Assembly (NCBI GenBank): GCA_022818135.1
Contig: JAFMSR010000018.1
Location: forward strand, 24,478,498-24,542,497
Origin: Saxidomus purpurata
Lineage: Eukaryota > Mollusca > Bivalvia > Venerida > Veneridae
Direction of reading: 5' to 3'
Length of the DNA: 64,000 bases
Part shown: piece by piece, positions 38,504-49,999 of the stretch
Numbering within the stretch: position 1 is the first letter of the stretch
Layout: the number at the start of each line of letters is the position of its first letter
Notes under the pieces: model-generated
Seen by the model: only the letters and a program-made list of their open reading frames with translations
Told to the model about the DNA's origin: nothing
The model's database searches: none
Position numbers and translations under genes: made by a program

Positions 38504-39149
38504 ATGTACATTATTGTCTAGGATTTTAAGATCAATAAAAGAACATGGTATACTGTGAACCACATTTTACTCATGCATACAATTACATTTTCATGCAAAT
38601 AGAAGGATCTTTTTTCAATTACATTTAACTTCATTACTAAGATCTTCATAGAAATCTATTATAATATAGACAGTAATTTGTTTTTCTTACTTAGACTCGC
38701 AGTAAATTATATTCAGTATGAGTTAAAGTGCAACAATCTAAATGAAAACAAAAAACAGAAGCAATTGTATAACTGAAATTGTATCATTTATTGTCACCTA
38801 AATATGTCATGCATTTTGCAGTGATGAGTTCCTAAAACAATTACAGATCGCATCGGAGATGGCTTTTATTTTGGTGGTGCATCGCTTTATGTCTGATAGC
38901 ATCCTTCTTACTTACGTTAGAGAGACAGCGTTGATTGGAAAAGCACGTTTCGGTTTGACCAGTATTCTGTTGTTTAGTTTATATACATGTGTGCCGTCTT
39001 TAATGTAAAGGTCCACTAGTAATCACAGAGATAGGTAAAACAATTTATTTGCTACTTATATCATAATTCTTAAACAGAAAGACGTATTGAAAAATGAATG
39101 TCATGTCCAGTAGTAATTTTAATACATTATCTATATCCTGATTGTGATT
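38504..39149. other. Intergenic, no gene seen
   Basis: AT-rich; nothing recognised. Confidence 0.5.
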
Positions 39150-39350
39150 ACGGAAACAATATTGTGAACCGTTGTGGTATAGTAGTGACAGCGTTTGTAA
39201 AAATTCTCAGAGAACCCAGTCTCGATCCCCGGTTAGACTACTTGGTTAGTCCTTTGGCAAGAAACCTGATGCTGCATGTGCGTCAGTCTGCTCTGCTGAA
39301 ACTTTGTACCAATAAAGAAAGGTGCTGTCCTTTTCCCTGATAGGCGATGG
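39150..39350 (+). mobile_element. Degenerate tRNA-derived SINE
   Basis: Box A-like gtggtatagtagtgacagc (about 39173) and box B-like agtctcgatcccc (about 39220). The body (gcaagaaacctgatgctgca) has no open frame of note. Confidence 0.6.
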
Positions 39351-42300
39351 CTCCATCATTTTGAAAGGGACTCTAAGTTGTAATTGAACTACCGTTGAGT
39401 AACCACAAATCATGATACCGTTCATTTCATTATACCGGAAATATTTACATTAAGCTCGGGCTATGTTTTATTTTCTGACGCCATACTTCGTATGCCAACT
39501 TCAGAAATGTCAAGTTGCTGTCAGTGATAAAAATGCTTCGTATAGCTCTTGGAGGCATACGAAAACAGTTTCTCTTTGTGCACTATCATAAAATTATATA
39601 ACGAAGATAATGCAAAAAGTAAACATACCTTTTCAATTCAAATTTTCAACATACATCGATCTTTCACAAGCAGGACGTCAAGTAGCCGATTGTTTACATT
39701 TTTGACAGCTAGGTCACGACCTTGGATAACTGGTTTCGAGGCTGATATATAATTTACGGAATGGAAGAAAAGGGTACCTCCTTATATGCCCGGGCACTCT
39801 TAAAGGCCACATTGAGTGACGTATGTTTTGTGGTTGGTAAATAAATGCTTCGTGATAATTGTAGAAATCTTTATAAAGTTTCGAGTATGTGGGACGATGG
39901 TTGATGATACTTTTGGTGACTTTTACAGTGAATTTTCTAGTCCATTTTAAGTAAATGATAATGCAGCTGCGAATATTTTCTGTTATATATACGACGTATT
40001 GATTTTGAGTTAAATAATGTAAAACCTCATGTTACAATGTATGATAAAATACTGAAACAAATCTTAAAGGAGGCTTGCTCAATGTCTGTTTGAAATATGT
40101 CTGATTTGTCACATACTATCAAGTCTTACTTAATAAAAATGAACGCTTATTTACATAGTATGTCATTAATAAAATGTATGGTTTTAGGATAGCTTAAATA
40201 AGTAAGTTTGATTTCATGTCTTCAGTAATAGATATAAATGTCACTGAGAAATTCAGCTACAATTTAGAAGTTGCGTAAGGTATATCAAGAAAACTGTCAC
40301 AGGTCAAGCGGTATCTACATATCAGGTTGTCTATGTATACCCTCAAGTAACCAGTTTCCGTGATGTTAAGGAAACAACGTTCGCTTTCAAGAAGAATATC
40401 GTTTCCGCAAAAAATTAAAATGAACAGATCAAGAACACATTTTATCTTGTACAATCCCGAATATGTCTGGAAAAATCTTTTGACTGTTACTTTTGGACGC
40501 TGCCTTTTTTAAACATGTACCAAAACAGACTTCCGTTTTGACTAGTATAAGAGTTTTCGTTAGCTTTACGAAATGACAGAACTAAGCGAAACGGACGGTG
40601 CTGCAGTAACAGAGACCTTCTGACATTCAAATAGTATTCATTTTAAGTTTATTTTAGATCAAAATGTATTGTACATGTATGCATGGGTACATTACATATT
40701 ACGTACACTTTTGATGCCTACCGTACAGAGAGATTACACTAAATTACACTCTCAGAAGCCCTGGTTAGGACAGTTGGTGAATATCGTCCGTATTTGTGTT
40801 TGCTAGGGGCGGGCTACCATAAACCTATAGGAAATTTTCAAAGTGGAAAAAATGTCGTCTATACTGAACCAAAATGTACAAATATTTAACAAAATATTAA
40901 ATCAATGTATTTCACTCTGACTCTATAAAACAAGACAAATAACAAAGGCGATAATAAGCCAAACAGTTGAAGTCATTTATCATGCATAAAAGGGAGCTAA
41001 CTCATATAGTGAAAACAAACAGTTTATCAAAAACGAAATTGGTTGTCAAGACAAAATATTCTTTTTGCTGTCAGTTGAGAGAAACTAATGTCAAGACTAG
41101 AAAACTTAACAATGTTTTATGAAAACCAATGCAGAAATGAGAGTTTAGACTCCAAAGATTCAAATTCTTAAATTACCTCCCTTTGAATTGAATATATAGG
41201 TGAATTTATGACCTTAAATCTGAAAGCTCCTGTGATGATTTTTAATATTTTTTTTATAAACTCACTCCTCAACAGATAAATTTTGACATTCTTACACGTG
41301 ATTGAATTCCACTTACTGCATTGTGAGGTATTGGTGTTTCTTTCTCATGCATAGTAAATCCCATTATAATCATGAACAGTTTTTATTTTGGGTGAGTATA
41401 CAAACTGACTATTTCCTGATTTCAAACCAGTCCAGATTTAGATGATTGCTGACATTACTGCTGATAGGATTTAAAAAAGTAAATAACTGAAAGTAGGTTT
41501 AATATTAACTAACTGCATATTACATACTAAAATTTAGATACAGATAATAAACAACAGTATACAAAATCATTGAAATCAATCTAAAAATGTATGTTCACCT
41601 GTGAACGTACGAGAAAGGAATAAAGCACATGTCACAAGAAACTTTATTTAAACTCAAGTATGAAAAATATTAGTAAAAGCTAGATATGTCAAGCGATCCT
41701 TAAAAGTATTGCTGAAATTATAGGGGAACACAAGTCAAAATATGAATGAACATGCCATTAAAGATCTTGTTAACACAAACACAACGTTGTATGAATGTTT
41801 GAAATCTGATGAAAAATAGAAAAGTTATGAGAATTCTAAGAATTAGTGAATATGCAAATAAATGCAAATAAGACTTGATTTTGAGCCCCTATTATTCCTT
41901 TTTTCATGATGTTCTTTTAACTGAAATTAGTTACATAAATAATGTGTAAATAGGTTACCAGGCGTATATATATATTTTTGAAGCTGTTGTTTTTAACTTA
42001 GCAGTAATACCTGCATGATATCTAATAACAGTACTATGACATCACAAATTCAAAATGGCCACCTCTATGATTCTCAATGTTTGAAAAGTTTAATCTTCTT
42101 AACATTAAATTCTCCGATTTTAGAAATTATTTCAACAGTGTGTTCCTCGTAACAAGTTCTTCAATTTAAAATAAACAAAAACAAACAAGTAAATATAAGT
42201 ACTAAGTTATCACAGTGGTAACAATCATATACTTAAATACGACGGTAATCAAAACGCGTGGTCAAATAATTAACATAGAGTAAAATTTAAAAATACACAA

Positions 42301-42440
42301 TGATGTGCGCGATGATGATTATTACTACTAAGGAGGTTTGGGAAAACTTGCATAATCTATATTGTTTCTAAGATCCAAAACAGACAGAGGGAAAATGTCG
42401 TTTATTCTACGCCAGTTACTCAAGAGCGCAGAGATCTGAC
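39351..42440. other. Intergenic, no gene seen
   Basis: Open frames stay under 70 codons. A 16-codon ATG frame near 40573 (TELSETDGAAVTETF) ends at a stop with no donor. Otherwise AT-rich sequence. Confidence 0.45.
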
Positions 42441-42460
42441 TGGTTATAAATATTGGCCGT

Positions 42461-42491
42461 ATGTCCAAAAACAAGGAGTGGACACCGGACG
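42461..42491 (+). CDS. Possible short first exon
   Basis: ATG TCC AAA AAC AAG GAG TGG ACA CCG GAC G|gtaagt gives MSKNKEWTPDG to a consensus donor. A TATA-like ttataaatat lies 10-17 bases upstream, which is too close to serve this ATG. The upstream text is richer in GC than its surroundings. No second exon was found. Confidence 0.15.
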
Positions 42492-42521
42492 GTAAGTACA
42501 ACTTTGCAAATGTTTTGACCG

Positions 42522-42882
42522 TTTAAAGCTGCTCGCTCTCAGTTACCGTTGAAATTTTTTTTTTTAAATTGACATAATTATACTTAAGTATAAAACTAAA
42601 GGCTAAAATCAAATTATAAGCAAAAATCTAGGTAGGAATTTGCAGAAATCGATTGAATATGTCGGTTGCACGGCACCGCTGCACTATATGTTTATAATGA
42701 AATTTCAAAAGCGTTTGCAACGCTTTTGAATTTGGTAGCGTATTTTTTGAAATTTAGAGATATACGTGGCAGGAATTTATACTGGAGCCTTTTTATATGA
42801 CTATATGTTCTGAAATACGTTATTTACATACAGATTGAAGAACTTTATTATTTTACCAAAATCTGAGAGCGAACAGATTTAA
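42522..42882 (+). mobile_element. 361-bp inverted-repeat element, copy 1
   Basis: Left end tttaaagctgctcgctctca, right end ctgagagcgaacagattta: about 19-bp imperfect terminal inverted repeats. The interior (cactatatgtttata, tttggtagcgtatt, aatttatactggagcc, tctgaaatacgtta) recurs in copy 2 at 44665 and inverted in copy 3 at 50131. No coding capacity, so a MITE-like family. Confidence 0.8.
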
Positions 42883-43969
42883 TGTATTATACTAAATATT
42901 TGCAATGTTTTAAAGTCACGAAGAGTTTTCATTTGCATTAAGAATATCCTTTCATCAGTGATCCAAATACAACTTTTGAAAGAAGTAGTCCGTTGAATAA
43001 TACAGACATATGAAACTTTACAATCTACCACCGTTCAGAAAGTCCAGACAAACCTGATGTTATACAAGGAACGGAATTATGCAAATTTTCAGAAACCTTA
43101 AATATAATGTTTTATAGTTTGGGTATTAAAGTATTCAGAAAACAATTTAAAGCTACATTTATAGTTCAATCAGCCGTTTAATTCCAACAGTAAACGATCC
43201 TAATAAAATTACCATCATGATTCATATGATCGTAACGTAAAAGTTTGGAAGTCCGTAATGGTAAAAGCCGTTTAAAACTACGACATCCAGAGGGCGGGGG
43301 AATTAACGTCGGCAATCTACGACTGATTTAGCATGTTATTAAATGTTTTTGAAATTTGATGTGTCATTTGACCTGATTTTGTTGATTCCATAAAACTATT
43401 AATTTATATAGCGGGCACGGTTTACTCGCTTACTTTAAAATCAAAGACCAGATTGGCCTATACATGTGTATTATACTTGTAAATAGGTGTTTCAAAATTG
43501 ATATTGTGGAAAGGCTACACAATACAAAATAAGAAGCAGTTTCTGCAGTCCCTCAAAGAATGTATTTATAATTTAATCATGTTTCAAACATAAAACAAAA
43601 GTAACCGTAAAAAACAGTTGTTCTTTTCCAAAAAAAGTAAGTATCTGCATGTTTTACATCTGCTATTAAAACTGTATTAACAAAGACAAACCTTAACCAT
43701 TTCAAAATTGTGTATAGGAATGTCCATGTTTTCTAAACATTAGAGTATGCGATGTGTACATATGACAATGATCTACACAGCTGACTTGTAGTATGTTAAA
43801 GAAACCAAGGTACAGTCGGGCAATCTTGCATTCTTTTACTTGATTTGTGTAATTGTTATTAAAAACATATTTAGAATTAAAAAAGGAAACGCTTCTGCAT
43901 GTAAACGTGTTATTCTGAACACAAATTAAGATTGAGATTTAAAAATGGGTTCATAATGTAGCCTCTGGG
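42883..43969. other. Intergenic, no gene seen
   Basis: AT-rich; nothing recognised. Confidence 0.5.
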
Positions 43970-44535
43970 GTGTTTAAAAGTTGTCTCTATGATTTGACCT
44001 TGTGACCTATTTTTCACCCCACGTGACTCAGTTTCGAAAATGACACAGAGTTAATCAATGAATACATTCAAGATGATTGGGTACAAAATGTGGCTGCTAG
44101 AGTGTTCACAACCATTTTCTATGAGGTGACCCGGACGACATACTTTTTATCCCACATGACCAACTTTCAAACTTGGCCTAGAAAGTATCAAGACATTGTA
44201 TACTTTCAAACTACAGAAATATTTGAGAGGCATTTATACTACATTGTGACCAACTTTCGTGATGATTGGGGTAAGATGTGGCCTCTAGAGTGTTTACAAA
44301 AATTTTCTATGATATGACATGGTGAACTTATTTCGACCCCACGTTTATAACTCGGCCGATATATGATTTAGACAAACATCTTGACCATTTTCATTTTGAT
44401 TGGACTTAAAAAGTGGCCACTATACTGTAGTGTAAACAAGGTGTGGACAGACATACAGACATACAACAGACGACAGGCAGGCCCAAAGATTAAGCTATCA
44501 CAATGGCTCACATTTGAGCATCAGGTCAGCCAAAA
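43970..44535 (+). repeat. Mollusc-type dispersed repeat of degenerate tandem units
   Basis: 'gattgggtacaaaatgtggc' (about 44075), 'gattggggtaagatgtggcc' (about 44263) and 'gattggacttaaaaagtggc' (about 44397) head successive units. Each is preceded by 'gtgacc...ccacgtgac' text. It ends 'catttgagcatcaggtcagc'. It encodes a chance 75-codon frame only. Confidence 0.75.
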
Positions 44536-44664
44536 ATCACTATGATTCTATAAAACGTAAAAGCGAGACATTTAAGTGTCGTCTTGATATTCTCATGACA
44601 TATTTACATCACTTACTTGACTTTATAATACATGTATATTTATGATAATAAAAGTACAAAATAG

Positions 44665-45049
44665 CTTAAAGCTGTTCGTTCATAGTTTCCGGTGAAAACT
44701 TAAAATTTCTCAAAAAAGATATGTTCAAACATAAAATGTAAATGTTATTAAGTAAATGACAGAATGAACAACACAAGTGAAAATCAACAAAGCATTTTCA
44801 GCGAATCTGTTGAAAGTGTTTGCGAGGACGGCTTGACGACACAGCTACACTATATGTTTATACTCGGATTTCAAATGTGTTTGTTGTGCTTTAAAATTTG
44901 GTAGTGTATTCTTTCAAAAACACAGAAATATTTTAGAGGCATTTATACTAGAACCTTTCTGTTTGGTGATTCGCTCTAAAATACGTTAGTTTCAGACATT
45001 TAGAAGAACTTTATTTTTCCACCAAACTTTGACAGCTAGCAGCTTGAAG
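44665..45049 (+). mobile_element. Inverted-repeat element, copy 2
   Basis: Left end cttaaagctgttcgttca, right end ctagcagcttgaag, interior as in copy 1 (cactatatgtttatactc, tttggtagtgtattc, catttatactagaacc, ctaaaatacgttag). More diverged than copy 1. The 89-codon minus frame at 44992-45261 overlaps it and is unlikely to be real. Confidence 0.75.
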
Positions 45050-46451
45050 TCTGCTAAAAAAACGCAAAACTTTGGTCTTTCCGACCTTCTCACAAACAAA
45101 TTATAAACCCATCCAGTATCACAGTACACATACACATCCCGCTTAAGTAACTTGATCATTCCAGGAATGCTAGCCTTACGTACAACCCTTAGAATTGCCG
45201 AATAAAATAGCCTTATCCGTATTCTTACTTTAACATTTCTTATCCATTCAACAATACACATGAGAAAAACATGGTTACAAATGTCGATAGCTAGCTTACT
45301 CGCCGAAAAAAACAGAAGTTAAAAAATATACAATGTATCTCCTAGATAATGTTATATTCATAATAGCAATTTTGAAACAACATTTGATAAAAAAAGTTGA
45401 TAATCAGTTTTTTCATCCCCATCAAATATTTACATTAATTCCTTTATGACTCGTGTGGTATGAGCGTAAACATTAATGTTTTCTAAAAAGTATAAAACTG
45501 CCTTCAATACTGCAATATATCACAAAATTAATGCAGTTTAATTGGGAAAAAAGTAGTGTTCCAATCATACTTGATTAAGTTTCCATGGAATTAAAAATAC
45601 CTAACGATAATTCTAACGTTTGACACTACTGTCAACAGATTCACAAGTGTTCTTGTGTACTGCAAAAAAGTGTTCTAATTTTACAGTTTGTGTTTCTGTC
45701 CGATCAAAACAAATGCTCCCATTTCATTTGTAAGAAGCAGGATTTCCATAAATAAATATCTGCGATATGAAAATAGTTATTTCACTTATTTTTCCAAAGT
45801 AGAACTGGTAGATCAACGCTAAAACTCTTCATATTTCGATGGATAATGTTCTTCAGAAAATAAGAAAAAAAGTTGTTCCACTTTTATCGGTGTAATATTT
45901 TAAGCCACAATTAACATCACCTTTGCAAGTGTTGTAGACAAAACATTTCATTTGCGTTTGAAAACTGCTGTAAAAGTGGTCTTGTTTTTATTGGAAGAGA
46001 TCTGAACAAAAGAAAACAAAAAGAAATAAGTAATTTTAACATTAAAATAGTTGAACATAAACAATGAAATACATTAACATTTATATGTTAGATGATCACA
46101 AATAATTTTATATTTACACAGTTGATAATATTTGTATAACATTAACATTTCATTGAAAGCAAAGTTTAATTAACTAAATCCAGGTTAAATTTTTTACATA
46201 TGTACACTCAACGTGCTAAGCACCAAATGCACGTAGAAGCAACTGAATTGCCAGTAAGGTGTTACACTCGACTCTAAAAGCATACGATTGAGTGATAAGC
46301 AAAGAAACTCAACACTTTTCTGTACATGCAGTTATTTTTATGAAGAGAAATGCAAAAAATGTTTTCGAACCATCACGTTGCAAAATATTTACTTATTTCA
46401 ACATCTACTTGCTCGAACAGGCTACATATATGCTTTAAAAATGTGTAAATA
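45050..46451. other. Intergenic, no gene seen
   Basis: AT-rich; no repeat or coding frame recognised. Confidence 0.5.
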
Positions 46452-46493
46452 CACTGAAAGGATAAAGAAACGCAGGGTAAACATTTGACGTTA

Positions 46494-47206
46494 TTAAAAG
46501 TCAAGTTCGTCCCGCAGATGTTTGATTGCGGACAAATATCTGGACTGTATGGGCCACCCGAGTGTGAAAATGTTATGGTTTGCGAGAAAGTCTTGACAAA
46601 CTCTGGGTAGATTGGGGCGGGAATAATCATGCACGAAAATGAAACGGCGCTGTTGCACAATAGGAACTACAACCGGGCGGAGGATTTCATCCATACATCT
46701 TCTGGCGGTTGCATTCCCAGATACCACAATCAACGATGGCTTTATCCCGTGACCTATCCCTCTCAATATCGCAAGCGTCGGCGAAGCGTTTCCTACGACA
46801 TCGGTATACATGACGCCGGCCGTTCGGACGCAAACGAGTTAAACGGTACCCATCTGAGAAACAGACCCGTCTTAATTGCCTCATTGGGAGCATGTGTCGC
46901 TTACCAAGCCATACTACGCGCACGACGCGCACGACGCGCACGACGTGCAAGAGTGAGAGGCATACCAACGTAAGGACGACGTGCTCACAGACCAACCTAG
47001 CGCAAGCTATTCCCTACAGTTTTGGGGTGAATGTGGCGATTATGATTGCCTACCGTATTAATAGCGGTTTCAGAGCAGTAACGTTGCAATTCCGCAGGTG
47101 GACACGATGAATTGCCATGTGTTGACGTGGCGACGGTACGCGCGAATGGTCGGTCGCCAACAGTTCCGGTTTCTCTCAAAAGTCGGTCAAGACATGGTGG
47201 AAACAT
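46494..47206 (-). pseudogene. Broken Tc1-like transposase
   Basis: Three minus-strand frames in order. 47206-46997 has LDRLLRETGTVGDRPFAR and ETAINTVGNHNRHIHPKTVG, the paired helix-turn-helix DNA-binding region. 46995-46687 has VCFSDGYRLTRLRPNGRR and RKRFADACDIERDRS, around the first catalytic Asp ('LFSDESRF' in the family; the D is kept). 46811-46494 has NATARRCMDEILRPVVVP, FVHDYSRPNLPRVCQDFL (second Asp, 'QDNARPH' region) and SRYLSAIKHLRDELD, where the family has 'SPDLxPIEHLWDxLD'; the third catalytic position is changed to Y. Two frameshifts and the lost catalytic residue make it inactive. Confidence 0.88.
46911..46952. repeat. 9-bp microrepeat inside the transposase remnant
   Basis: The word gcgcacgac repeats about four times (last copy changed to gtgcaagag). 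It replaces transposase sequence that should encode the residues just before the first catalytic Asp region. Confidence 0.8.
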
Positions 47207-47392
47207 TCACACCGAACTGCATTGGAACCTGTTGTTGTCTCTGACCTTGAATTAGCAATGCAATAGCCTGATCCCTTTCTGACCTCTCTTCAGCTGTCCC
47301 ATGCTTTTCATAATTTTATGCCAAGCATTCAACAATTTGTTGCATACAAAACGTATATTATTACCCTGCGTTTTTTTTATCCTTTCAGTATA

Positions 47393-48498
47393 TGCTCTGT
47401 CTTACACTATATACCGATTATCTCACAAACAAGACGGGCCATGATTATCAGAATACATTTGTAACAGAAGAACCTTAGCAACTGAACTGATCCAAAGGTC
47501 ATTGTTTGAAGATCAAAGTATATCTATTGCTGTACCATTATTGACAAAACAAATCTGATCAATTTCAAGCAGATGTTTTCCATCAATATTTAATTAGTTA
47601 AAATATTTTCCACATTTCCCTTTTCAGTCATTATGCTAGTCACTTTTAAAATAAATGAAGTGAAGACATTCCAATATGATAATACGAGGGAGGGAGAATA
47701 CACTAAAATGCATAATTTAGAAATAATAACATGGTCAAGTTAATGTTATGCCGGCAGCATAAACAGAAACGAAGGGGATTATTTAGTTTTGCCAAATCTA
47801 GAACTCTGCAATTCTGTTCCTTTAGCAATTTATTTTAGGTCTCACCTTGTTACCGATTCACTTTTTATATTTAACTTCATTTCAATCAACAGATTTCCCT
47901 TCCGTGTGATATTTTTAAGCAGGCGATATATATTTACTGTAAAAAATAATTGCGTGTTATCAGAAAAGTCCTGAGTATTATATATATTATATATGTCCTG
48001 TCCATCTGTGAGCTTTTCCTGCAAGGAATTTGTTTCAAACGCCACCGAAATAATAAAGAATTGATTAATAACACATATAACCCGCTTCACCGTTTGGTTT
48101 AAGCTATATTTTTTAGATTCTCATAGTGAATATTTGACTTTGACATCTACATATTATCAATTGCAAAGTGCAGTTTGAATAAAATCAAATCAGACGTTAA
48201 GACATTAACTTCTAAGAGTCATGTCTGTAAACACTGACTATGAAAAACAGAAGCGCTGTGGTTGGAACATGGCCCTTAAATCACAATGACAAAACTATCC
48301 ATGAGTACTCACATTCATAACCATCGGAGTCCTAAGTCGAGCAATGCAACTCCTACATCTACAATTAAAAATATATACATGTTGTACACAAGACTTTGTG
48401 CTGATGTTCATATAAATTGATAAACTAATTGTTAAACAGGGTAAAGGTTTCAACATGTTTAATTATGTATTTCTTGTTGAATAAAAGTATAAGACCTT
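47393..48498. other. Intergenic, no gene seen
   Basis: AT-rich; short frames only. A tatatatattatatatatg stretch lies near 47979. Confidence 0.5.
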
Positions 48499-48879
48499 CT
48501 AAAATTTGAGATAAATAAAGTTATTTTGTTTAAGTGTTAATATTGATCCGTTAAGAGAACTCAAAGTATTGTTTGAACTCGTTGTTAGAAGGATGGACGA
48601 ACATTCATCCGCCAACAACCCAATAGCTCTAGTAATATCCGTGTTTCCGTAATAAATGGAAGTTACTACTAATTTAGATTTAAAAAGTCTGTTGAGAAAG
48701 ACATTTACAATTTTGGTGCTTGAATTGAAAAGTCCTTTTGTCTCAAGAAAATATCTGTTTCGAAGCTTTTCTACATATTTATGAAAGCGATTCCGGATTA
48801 CATAATCTACGAAGAAACTGTTCGGTAGTTTGACAATAGGTGGCGCGGTGGTCGAGTGGTCAACGTCCTGGACTACCAA
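48499..48879 (-). CDS. Hypothetical open frame, 126 codons
   Basis: A long open frame for this AT content (VDYVIRNRFHKYVEKLRNRY ... YYGNTDITRAIGLLADECSS ... TSSNNTLSSLNG). The amino end runs into the SINE at 48841, so only about 110 codons are independent of it. No family recognised, and no acceptor or polyadenylation signal was identified. It could be a remnant of another repeat protein. Confidence 0.25.
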   Translation of the reverse strand: MVVQDVDHSTTAPPIVKLPNSFFVDYVIRNRFHKYVEKLRNRYFLETKGLFNSSTKIVNVFLNRLFKSKLVVTSIYYGNTDITRAIGLLADECSSILLTTSSNNTLSSLNGSILTLKQNNFIYLKF

Positions 48880-49155
48880 TCCGGAGGTTCACGGTTCGAA
48901 CCCCAATCAGGGAAACGCTTTTCATTGTTTCCCACCCATCTAAAGATGAACTGGTCAGAAACCCAGAGGTAGTCTCACGAGTATCAGTGCTATACGACAG
49001 GCATATAAAAGAACCAAGGGGTCTATACGTAAAAGAGCTTGGGTCTGGTACCCGGATTGCCTTTTATCTGCATCTACCTCTTCAACCCGCGTCTTGAGTC
49101 TTGTTAAGTTCACTCGGGGAGAATCTTACGGTCGGCTGGGACTATAAACAATTTG
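48841..49155 (+). mobile_element. tRNA-derived SINE, well preserved
   Basis: Head tggcgcggtggtcgagtggt (box A tggtcgagtgg) and ggttcgaacccc (box B, about 48893), 40-odd bases apart as in a Leu/Ser-type tRNA. The body has tatacgacaggcatataaaa, 'gagcttgggtctggtacccg' and the end 'ggtcggctgggactataaac'. The 85-codon frame here is a by-product. It lies just downstream of the GBP-like gene's last exon, on the opposite strand. Confidence 0.85.
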
Positions 49156-49771
49156 AATGAAGAAGTGGTTTGACAATAAAGACATTTCGTTGCTTTTTTG
49201 TCATATTGATACTTCAGGGGCATTGACCGCCATAAGTGATAGAAGTGAAATAAGCCATGATAAATATGTTCAGCTGTTGAGGTAGGAAACATACCTGATC
49301 ATTTGGAAATATTAAGTAAAAGGTTAGGGTTGTATATTTTATTACAACATTTGGAAATATCAATAAATGCCCTTACTTATCTAACAATGCCTGTGCTAGT
49401 GCACACGGGTTGCACAACTTCATCTCTATGAACATGACTGCATTGTTTCATGGCGAATCCCTTAATAATAATGAGAAGGTCTGTTCTTGAGCTGATGTAT
49501 CTCTATATAACACCTTTGTAAATCAATGTGAATTGACTTGACTTCATGTTTTTGAGCATGGTTTCGTGCTGAGCATGAAACTGTATTCAATAAACTTTTA
49601 TAGGCACAGGGGCAGATAATAAGTTTTGCGAACAACAGGCTCATTGATTTATTTTCATGACTGTTATTAGGCGCGCGTGTCTCGAAGACGCAATGTTTAT
49701 TAAATCGTATTAATCACATGTTATAAGTTCTAAGAGTTTCTCAAGAATATACATGTCGTTTGTATGAAATT
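49156..49771. other. 3' flank of the GBP-like gene
   Basis: No further GBP exon recognised. A minus-strand AATAAA lies at 49696-49701, 71 bases past the stop. Confidence 0.5.
49696..49701 (-). promoter_or_regulatory. Putative polyadenylation signal AATAAA
   Basis: Reads tttatt on the given strand, shortly after the GBP-like stop. It supports 49772-49999 as the last coding exon. Confidence 0.5.
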
Positions 49772-49999
49772 TTATGTATAAATGTGCATACTCCAGAGCA
49801 TTTCATTTTGTCGTTTTCTTTCCTCCTCCCTTTGCCTTTCAATCTCTCTGTCTCTCTCTCTTTGTCTGTCAAGTTCCCTCTGTGCCTCAGCTTTGTCTCT
49901 GGCTGCCTTTTGCTCCTTTATAAGGACTTCCTCTTTTTCTTGTATAACTTCCTTTTTACGTAATTGGCCATTTTGATAGTTGATCAAGACATCGAATGC
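49772..49999 (-). CDS. GBP-like last exon, coiled-coil tail
   Basis: Follows a minus-strand ataatttgcag in phase 0. Reads AFDVLINYQNGQLRKKEVIQ, continuing the family's 'LGPxAxEVLxxY' from the previous exon. It then has about 45 residues almost wholly E, R, Q, K, D and A, and ends NEMLW...HIYT and stop. At 75 residues it is shorter than the ~125 found after this point in vertebrate GBPs. No CaaX box is present. A gtatgc six codons before the stop could be a donor to a further exon. Confidence 0.8.
   Translation of the reverse strand, partial: AFDVLINYQNGQLRKKEVIQEKEEVLIKEQKAARDKAEAQRELDRQRERDREIERQREEERKRQNEMLWSMHIYT

Larger units (their letters stand above)
46452..47390 (-). mobile_element. 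Tc1/mariner-type element, degenerate
   Basis: Terminal inverted repeats of about 28-30 bp: left cactgaaaggataaagaaac then gcagggtaa; right, inverted, tactgaaaggataaaaaaaa then cgcagggtaa. TA dinucleotides flank both ends (46450-46451 and 47391-47392), the expected Tc1/mariner target duplication. The 939-bp length is below the usual 1.3-1.6 kb, so internal deletions are likely. The interior is GC-richer than its surroundings and carries a broken transposase on the minus strand. Confidence 0.9.

Noticed and set aside
40573..40625. 16-codon ATG frame TELSETDGAAVTETF
   Set aside because: Ends at a stop without a splice donor and has no supporting context.
44992..45261. 89-codon minus frame
   Set aside because: It overlaps the end of the second inverted-repeat element and matches no family.
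46288..47110. Plus-strand frames of 66-114 codons including an Arg-rich stretch
   Set aside because: They are antisense shadows of the Tc1 transposase remnant; the Arg run is the 9-bp microrepeat.
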